From the NCBI GenBank assembly GCA_024195585.1, contig SWBL01000614.1:1-16445 (forward strand): 16,445 bases of DNA, written 5' to 3'. Of the stretch, positions 10,684 through 16,445 are shown one piece after another. Source of the DNA: Aureobasidium sp. EXF-3400. Taxonomy: Eukaryota > Ascomycota > Dothideomycetes > Dothideales > Saccotheciaceae. Position numbers and translations under genes: made by a program. Position 1 is the stretch's first letter, and each line of letters begins with the position of its first letter. Below the pieces are notes generated by a model. The model searched no databases. It was not told the DNA's origin and worked only from the letters and a program-made list of their open reading frames with translations.

Positions 10684-10693
10684 CTATTTTATA
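10684..10693 (-). promoter_or_regulatory. TATA box (TATAAAATAG) for the GH55 glucanase
   Basis: A consensus TATA box lies on the minus strand about 590 nt before the glucanase start codon. The ATG-free stretch extends only about 40 nt further upstream, to 10733. The agreement of the two independent signals supports initiation shortly downstream of here. Confidence 0.55.
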
Positions 10694-10732
10694 GAACTGC
10701 TCTTTCTGCACCGTTACCAGTTCCGCGACAAC

Positions 10733-12287
10733 CATATCCGGATCTTGATTACTTTAAATTCTTGAATGGCTACGTATTGGCGGCTCGATTCACAGCATTC
10801 ACCACGTTTTGTGGTACTAGCCCGCTATGCTCTCGCTCGGAATGCTGTAGCTGTAGTAGCACTATGGCTGGCGGGGCTCAACGCGCGAGAACGCGCCAGC
10901 GATTGGCAACGCACTGAGGTATGGTCAAGGGTCTTTGCCTCTTGATTACTCCAACGGCAAGGGGCGTCGTCCAAGGAACAGCAGTCTACAGCAGTCGAGT
11001 GTTGTGCGAAGGGTAGTGCGTAAACGTCTTTTTCCTCGTAGAGCAATGACGAGCTGCTGTTGGCTGGCCTCCCGCAGTTGGCAATTTGCTGAAACGGCAG
11101 GTGCTTCGACCACGCGCCCGTTGTTTCTCGACCGAACGCACGTGTGCTTGTGCTATCGCTCATCACCAGGGAAGCCACAGATAGACTGTAGCCCTCCGAT
11201 GAAACGGGCATTGCAGTCGGTTCTCCATGACTTTGCCGTGCGTGCATCTCGCCGACGACGGAAAAGACGGAAGACCCGTAGCGCTTCTCTGCACCTGCAT
11301 CTAGGCATTTAATACCAAGGGACCGCTTGATGCGACACCAGTTTGCAACAAGCAAATTCACTTCTAGATCACGCTCACGTGTACAGTGAAAACGCCACGC
11401 CTCCAGCAACACGTCAGCTTTGGTGAGCGTGTGCTCGTGCGACCTTGTCTTCCATCTTCGACCCCTAAATCGTTCGTGTTACGCTACGTACGCTGCTTTG
11501 AGCCTCGTAACAGATCTGCCGACCATACGCCATGATCCCTAGCGACGACCGATATCACATTCAAATGAGACGCACGGTCACAGGGACGCTTTCACCACTC
11601 GACTTTCAAGATCGATTTTCAATGTCCAATAATTCGTCGCTCTCATTTTACCTGGCCCAGACAGGGATGGAAGCGAGCGAGTGAACAGAAGCTCTCTTTG
11701 GATCATGTTTCAACAAGTCTCCGACCCGTTCTATTAACAGCAAGATTGCCCTGGAACAACCCCTCTCTAACTACATTTCTGCTCACCACAACTCTCCTTC
11801 CTTCAAGACTCTCGATGGCGAGCAGTAGATCAGGGGTTGTTTGAAGTCGCTGCATCCATCTAAGCCGTATTTTCCGTGTTTCGTCAACGGCGATCTCACC
11901 TGTGCATATGTCGCAAGCCTCGAGACACAGGGCAAGGAGCATCTAGACTCGCATATCACGGCCTCATAGATATGCTGTCAAGCAAGCTAATGACGAACAA
12001 GATGAGCAGGACTTGCTCGCAACGAGCGTAATCCCATCTTCGCCTGCATTTCCTTACGATCCAACATGTCGCCTGCGGACGTTGGGGTTGCTGGTTGTTA
12101 CAGCATCAGTATGTGTCTCAGATTTTATGACCACAGACTCTTTGGGTGCACCTCTAGCTTCAAGCCGTGGCGATACATCCAGTGAATTGGGCTGCGACAG
12201 CCAGCACATATCATTCTGCAGTAAGTTGTCCTACTCTGCCGTGTATGATTTAGTCTGTTGAAAACAATTTGCATGTCGGAGACTAAG
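10733..12287. other. Gene-poor upstream region of the GH55 glucanase
   Basis: About 1.55 kb between the putative glucanase promoter and the stop codon of the next minus-strand gene. Two CACGTG E-box palindromes lie at 11139-11144 and 11376-11381. A 195-codon minus frame (11412-10825) begins with GTG rather than ATG and resembles nothing I know; a 79-codon frame from the ATG at 11942 is also unsupported. Base composition is similar to the neighbours, so there is no sign of RIP-mutated repeats or a transposon. It probably serves as an extended regulatory region. Confidence 0.5.
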
Positions 12288-12856
12288 TCATGTCTGTTCT
12301 AATCGCTTCAGGTGGCTTGGTCTTCGCGGTAACGTCCAAGGCTTCGCGCAAATCACCTGTTATATTGGTCAGTATAACCACAGCAACAATGCTTTGAGAA
12401 CACAATATACCTCGCCATCGGTATACGCCCAGAAGTAGACTCCGCAGCCTATGAGGTAGTACAATGCGGGATTCGTTCCTTGGTATAACAACACAGCTGC
12501 CAAGCTTGACAGTGGCAATAACAGTATTCTCAGCTCCAACGAGCGGTGTGTTGCAGTTCCAGCGAGGAACTCAAGCGGCCATTCCCAAGCCAGATTTATG
12601 AAGGCGAATACAAGATTGATGGTTTGTAGTATCGGTACAGGTTTGACGGCAGGGTCGAAGTTCTTTGTCAAAAAGTCGAAGAAGAATTTGGGCCAGAAGA
12701 ACCCATGAAGACTGGCGGCGATATGATCTATGGTTGAAGGGTAAAGTCAGTATCTACTGCCAGGTAGTTGTGGTAAGGGAAGAGGGATGAAGCCTTACAC
12801 ATTGCTGCTGTCATGATGATGAGACGGGCCAGGTGGTTCTTGATGAGCTTTCCCAT
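12288..12856 (-). CDS. Small multi-pass membrane protein, uncharacterised fungal family (DUF7727-like)
   Basis: Three exons, 12856-12799, 12727-12411 and 12356-12288 (introns 71 and 54 nt), give 147 aa. The GTAAGG donor of intron 1 was preferred over GTGTAA two bases earlier because it keeps MYHIAASLHGFFWPKFFF in frame. The N-terminus MGKLIKNHLARLI, the central INLVFAFINLAWEWPLEF, LLYQGTNPALYYLIG and the end GEVICAKPWTLPRRPS match a conserved fungal protein family that I recall as DUF7727 (from memory). Hydrophobic segments lie near 10-31, 51-76, 87-101 and 105-121, so about four membrane passes, followed by a basic cytosolic-type tail (RRPSHLKR). Function is unknown. It is head-to-head with noxB over 1.2 kb. 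Exon 2 alone would be read as a truncated 100-aa protein. Confidence 0.88.
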
Positions 12857-12919
12857 GCTGTGGTCTGCTGGCCAGCAACAGAGGACGAAACTCTGGTATG
12901 TTGATGTCAGGAACTTCTG

Positions 12920-12958
12920 CTACCGGTGGACTGGTGACACAGGGGTCGCAGCCGACAT
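12920..12958 (-). CDS. Upstream ORF of 12 codons before the small membrane protein gene
   Basis: ATG at 12958 opens MSAATPVSPVHR and stops with TAG at 12920, 63 nt before the main start codon. If the leader extends this far it would act as a uORF. Alternatively, splicing from GTAGCA after CACCG (intron 12921-12858) to the CCACAG before the main ATG would join it in frame and add 13 residues. No evidence in the sequence decides this. Confidence 0.3.
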   Translation of the reverse strand: MSAATPVSPVHR

Positions 12959-13905
12959 GATTCAGATTCAGTGCAATCAGGGAGTGACGGAATGAAGGAA
13001 GGCCAGTTGTTTATTATGAAGCGACCTGTTTGCTGGGAGGGAAGAAGCTGATGGTGGGATGCGAATATGGAGAGGCAATATTGGTGATGACCAGACAAGG
13101 GGAGCGAAGAGATGCAGGTGATATTGGGCGGGTGTGGCTTAACAAAAAGCGGGATCCATGTCCTTCTCGCTTCTGCTCAAAATCGAAGAAAACGAATGCG
13201 AAGGAGCAAACAGGGCTACCAGGATCTAGAATAGCTGAAGTTGCATGCTCGGCTTCTTGGTTGCGTGAGACGGGTGGTTGGAGGCTCTTGTGAGGCTTCT
13301 CTTGGATGCGAAGCGCCGAAGCTGCCATCGAATCAGACAACTTCCACCCTTAGCAAACATGTTTTCGGCGAGAGATCAGCGACAGCTGTGGATCTCTACA
13401 TGATCTCGGCCGCATTGGATTGACCTGTCTAATGATCCCTCGTTGCTACCGTCGGGACATTGAAGTTGTTGGCTGTGTCATATCATCGATGTGACCCAAG
13501 CAACTTTATCATCGAAGATTTTCGTCAATCAAGTCAATCTACAATCACGATATCCAAGCGAACAATCACTATCGAGATGCACACTGGTTAAGGTATGTAC
13601 ACGAAGGGCAAAATAGCATGCAGAAGTGCCAGCGGTTACGCATCCAATCAACGCGTCTCCACTGCCTTTTTGAGCACGCGCCGAGACTCTCGTCCTACGA
13701 CCATTCGTCACCTCGACACTTGCATTTTCCAGGGCCAGCCTCCAGGTTTTGTGATTAGGTGCAAGCCTTGCAGAAAGTATGCAGGTCCTGGTCATCAAGG
13801 TGGGTTCCAGGCGGCTATGCAGTAGCATCAGCGTGACAGGGCGACTTGAGCTGTTCCACCGAGGTTTGCATGCTTGTCATATTTTTCTTGCCTAACCAGC
13901 TTTTT

Positions 13906-13929
13906 GATGATTATATCGTGTAAATCATC
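13906..13929 (+). repeat. Short inverted repeat upstream of noxB
   Basis: GATGATT (13906-13912) and AATCATC (13923-13929) are perfect 7-bp inverted arms around a 10-bp AT-rich spacer, about 135 bp before the noxB start. It could be a dimeric factor site; I recognise no specific factor, and chance is possible. Confidence 0.3.
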
Positions 13930-14062
13930 TTACAACTTTTGATCCTGTGCGCGACGGAACATATTGGCCGTGCTAATGTCGTTGTTCTGATCTGCTGCTG
14001 TCAAGCCGAGCAATTTACCCAATCCCATTCACACAGACATTCGGGAGCGGAAACTCTCAACC

Positions 14063-15849
14063 ATGCCTGAATATGCTGAAGAGAAGACATGGAGATCATT
14101 GATCACGCCTAGAAAGCTAAGCTTCTACTTGCTGTTCCACGGTATACATGTTGCATTGTTCATTATAGGATGGTATGTCACAGTTACTGTGTTAACGATA
14201 CGCAAACTTATGACCATCAGGTGGAAACAACAGACCACTGAGGCACTAGAACCTCTCAACCTGTTGACATTCTCGGTATGGATATCAAGAGGTGCAGCAT
14301 TGGTCCTCAGCGTCGATACCACCTTGATTATGCTGCCCATGTGCAGAAACATCCTACGTTTCTGTCGACCAAAAATCAAATGGCTCGCTTTAGATGAGTC
14401 GAGGTGGTTCCACAGACAGGTTGCCTACTCGCTACTTTTCTGGACGATAGTACACACTGCAGGTCATTACGTCAATTTCTTCAACATTGAGCGATCGCAA
14501 CTTCGAAGACAAGCAGCTGTTCAGATCCACTATACCCAAGCTGGCGGCGTGACAGGTCATATCATGCTCTTGTGTATGCTCCTCATGTACACCACATCAC
14601 ACCAGAAGATTCGTCAACAATCATACGAAACGTTTTGGTACACGCATCATCTGTTTGTGCCTTTTCTACTGGCCTTGTATACCCATGCTACTGGATGCTT
14701 CGTCCGAGATACTGTCGAGCCGGTGTCACCTTTTGCTGGCAAGTATTTCTGGAACCACTGTCTTGGATATGAGGGTTGGCGATGGGAGTTGGTTGGTGGT
14801 GGGCTATACCTGTTAGAAAGAGTATATCGAGAGATTCGAGCTCGCAGGCCGACGGAGATCATCAAAGTCGTCAAACATCCGTACGGTGAGTAAAATAGGA
14901 GACAGGCAGCATTTGGCGCTGTTGTACTGACTTTGTGATAGATGCAGTGGAGATACAGTTTCGCAAGCCCAGCATGCAGTACAAAGCTGGACAGTGGCTG
15001 TTCTTGAATTGTCCGGAAGTGTCAAAACACGAATGGCACCCCTTCACTATCACATCTTGTCCTTTCGATCCTTATGTCAGCGTCCATGTCCGTCAAGTGG
15101 GAGACTTTACCAGATCGCTCGCAAATGCACTAGGCGCTGGACCGGAGCAAGCAGCCTTGTATGAAGAACTGGATCCCATGGGAATGTACGAAGTCGCTCT
15201 ACAGCAAGGCCAGGAAATGCCCACACTTCGCATTGATGGGCCTTACGGCGCGCCTGCCGAAGATGTGTTTGACCATGAGATCGCTATACTAGTTGGTACA
15301 GGTATTGGCGTCACGCCGTGGGCGTCCATTCTTAAGAACATCTGGCACATGCGACTATCACCGAACCCGCCCAAGCGGTTGAAACGAGTCGAATTCATTT
15401 GGGTATGCAAAACAACGACATCTTTCGAGTGGTTCCAGGCCTTGCTGTCATCTCTGGAAATGCAATCGCTATCCATGTCTTCACCGTCGGACGAAAACAA
15501 ACTCAATGAGGAAAACGACGAGTTCTTGAAAATTCACACTTACCTGACACAGAAGATGGATGTCGATCAAGCCAATAACATCGTGTTGAACAGCGTTGGC
15601 ACAACCAAAGATCCGCTGACGGAACTCAATTCGAGGACGAATTTCGGTAGACCTGATTTCCAAAGGCTGCTGGGTGCAATGAGGGACTCGATCGAGAGCG
15701 GAACGTATATCAGCGGGTTAGAGTCTCGGAGAGCCGAGGTGGGAGTGTATTTCTGCGGGCCGAACATGGCAGCGAGAGGAATCAGAAAGGCGTGCCATGA
15801 CGAGTCTAGTCACGATGTCAAGTTCCGGTTCTGGAAAGAGTATTTCTAA
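14063..15849 (+). CDS. noxB: NADPH oxidase B (NoxB, gp91phox-like superoxide-generating oxidase)
   Basis: Three exons, 14063-14172, 14221-14885 and 14942-15849 (introns 48 and 56 nt), 560 aa. The enzyme passes electrons from cytosolic NADPH through FAD and two haems across a membrane to O2; in fungi NoxB is needed for steps such as ascospore germination and host penetration. The haem ligands are visible with the gp91phox spacing: His101 and His115 (FHRQVAYSLLFWTIVH), then His179 and His192 (WYTHHLFVPF...YTH). The FAD-binding HPFT is at 291-294, with RQVGDFT after it. NADPH-binding parts are DGPYGAP at 358-364, GTGIGVTP at 377-384 and YFCGP at 528-532. The protein ends in the typical FRFWKEYF. 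There are no EF-hands, unlike NoxC. WISRGAALVLSVD and QIHYTQAGGVTGH fit NoxB better than NoxA. Splicing of intron 1 gives the expected GWWKQ; left in, it would stay open. Confidence 0.96.
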
Positions 15850-16109
15850 AGCTGTTGTACATTCGTGTCGTTCATACAAAGTTCTTTTGGAGAGGTGATT
15901 TTGGGTATCAGAGATATGGTACAGCGGCGCTGCTCACAAGCGCATGATAGGAGAAGAGTTCCAAAGCTTCCTCCATTTGTTCCATCTCTTGCTTCAATGT
16001 GTGGGCATGTGGTCGTATCGAAGAGGGTGGCGGGCAGGTGGATCGCCTTGATGTGTTCGAAAGGTTGTGAAGAATATTTTGGTGATGATGGTTGTCGAAG
16101 TCGGGCGCT

Positions 16110-16445
16110 TTACATGCCACCGAAGCCGCCAACACCGCCCTGCTTGCCGGCAGCCTCTCCCTGCATCTTCTCGGAGACCTTGATGTTGACCTCGAAGAAC
16201 TTGCCAACGCAGCGGTCGAGGCAGACGGACTCGCCCTTGTTAAGGTCACCCTCGCGGTAGCTGTTGGGGATACACTTCTTGGTGCAGGTCTCGACAAGAC
16301 TGATGTAGCATGTTAGCACGCGATCATAATGTGACTAGACTGCTGTGTAGTGTATACCGGTTGTACATGTCCGAGACCATGTCAATTTCGGCCTCAGCAG
16401 CGGCAATCTTCTCTGCTGAAGAGGGCTGGGGGCGACCACCACCGA
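16110..16445 (-). CDS. TIM10: Mitochondrial intermembrane-space chaperone Tim10 (partial, 5' end beyond right edge)
   Basis: Two exons are visible, 16445-16358 and 16299-16110, separated by a 58-nt intron with CTAAC before ATCAG. The 91 visible residues contain [18 protein letters not shown], then the twin CX3C motif CTKKC...CLDRC separated by 16 residues, and [16 protein letters not shown]. This is Tim10, which with Tim9 forms the hexameric carrier that guides hydrophobic inner-membrane proteins across the intermembrane space; the four Cys form two disulphides via Mia40. The C-terminus is Gly-rich. Only the first residues, before GGGRPQP, lie outside the window. The gene converges on noxB across 260 bp (15850-16109), in which I see nothing but presumed 3' UTRs. 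Confidence 0.95.

Larger units (their letters stand above)
12857..14062. promoter_or_regulatory. Divergent intergenic region, small membrane protein gene / noxB
   Basis: This 1206-bp stretch separates two divergent start codons. It contains a 12-codon upstream frame for the left gene (12920-12958, minus), a single ACGCGT at 13651-13656, a donor-like AAG/GTATGT at 13593 on the plus strand that might start a noxB leader intron, and an AT-rich inverted repeat at 13906-13929. TTATAT at 13911-13916 is the best TATA-like sequence on the noxB side. Open frames here are short and unrecognisable; no further gene is called. Confidence 0.5.

Noticed and set aside
10825..11412. 195-codon open frame on the minus strand
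   Set aside because: It begins with GTG, the first ATG is about 55 codons in, the composition is Ser/Ala/Cys-rich and no domain is recognisable; a frame of this length can occur by chance here.
11874..12200. Fragments reminiscent of C2H2 zinc fingers (GKEHLDSHI; FGCTSSFKPW) on the plus strand
   Set aside because: Cys and His spacings are incomplete, stops interrupt, and the two pieces are in different frames; too weak to call a pseudogene.
13649..13660. 12-mer CAACGCGTCTCC shared with the POL31 promoter (4916-4927)
   Set aside because: Several shared 12-mers are expected by chance in a window of this size, and the second copy lies alone without neighbouring ACGCG sites.
14125..14379. Antisense frames inside noxB and similar frames opposite CYM1 and the glucanase
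   Set aside because: They are mirror images of strongly coding sequence with no independent support.

Overview
This window looks like nuclear DNA of a filamentous ascomycete (Pezizomycotina; the protein flavour suggests Dothideomycetes, but that class is inference). The evidence is the seven protein-coding genes, all of typical fungal families. They carry thirteen introns of 48-71 nt with GT..AG ends, mostly with a CTNAC-type branch site near the acceptor. A NoxB-type NADPH oxidase is also present, a family of filamentous fungi that budding yeasts lack. All splice models were derived by eye from frame continuity and family similarity.

Layout, left to right. (1) 1-1064, minus: 5' part of a taxilin-family coiled-coil gene (300 residues visible, running off the left edge). 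(2) 1653-4763, plus: intronless CYM1/PreP mitochondrial presequence protease, sharing a 588-bp divergent promoter with taxilin. (3) 5000-6699, plus: five-exon gene for the small B-subunit of DNA polymerase delta (POL31/cdc1/POLD2), with a cluster of MluI-cell-cycle-box-like sites just upstream. (4) 7639-10096, minus: secreted GH55 exo-beta-1,3-glucanase of 800 aa, convergent with POL31 across a 939-bp gap. It has a remarkable ATG-free leader of about 590 nt that ends at a TATA box. (5) 12288-12856, minus: three-exon gene for a 147-aa multi-pass membrane protein of an uncharacterised fungal family (I believe DUF7727). (6) 14063-15849, plus: NoxB, 560 aa, head-to-head with the small membrane protein gene over a 1.2-kb shared intergenic region. 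(7) 16110-16445, minus: 3' part of TIM10, an intermembrane-space chaperone, running off the right edge.

The genes do not form an obvious metabolic cluster; most are single-copy housekeeping functions (mitochondrial proteolysis and import, replication, trafficking) plus cell-wall glucan hydrolysis and regulated ROS production. No transposon, CRISPR array, rRNA or convincing tRNA was seen. The points most worth following are the NoxB/small-membrane-protein divergent pair, the long ATG-free glucanase leader, the MCB-like cluster before POL31, and two stop-free 3n introns (NoxB intron 1, taxilin intron 3) whose retention would give in-frame longer proteins.
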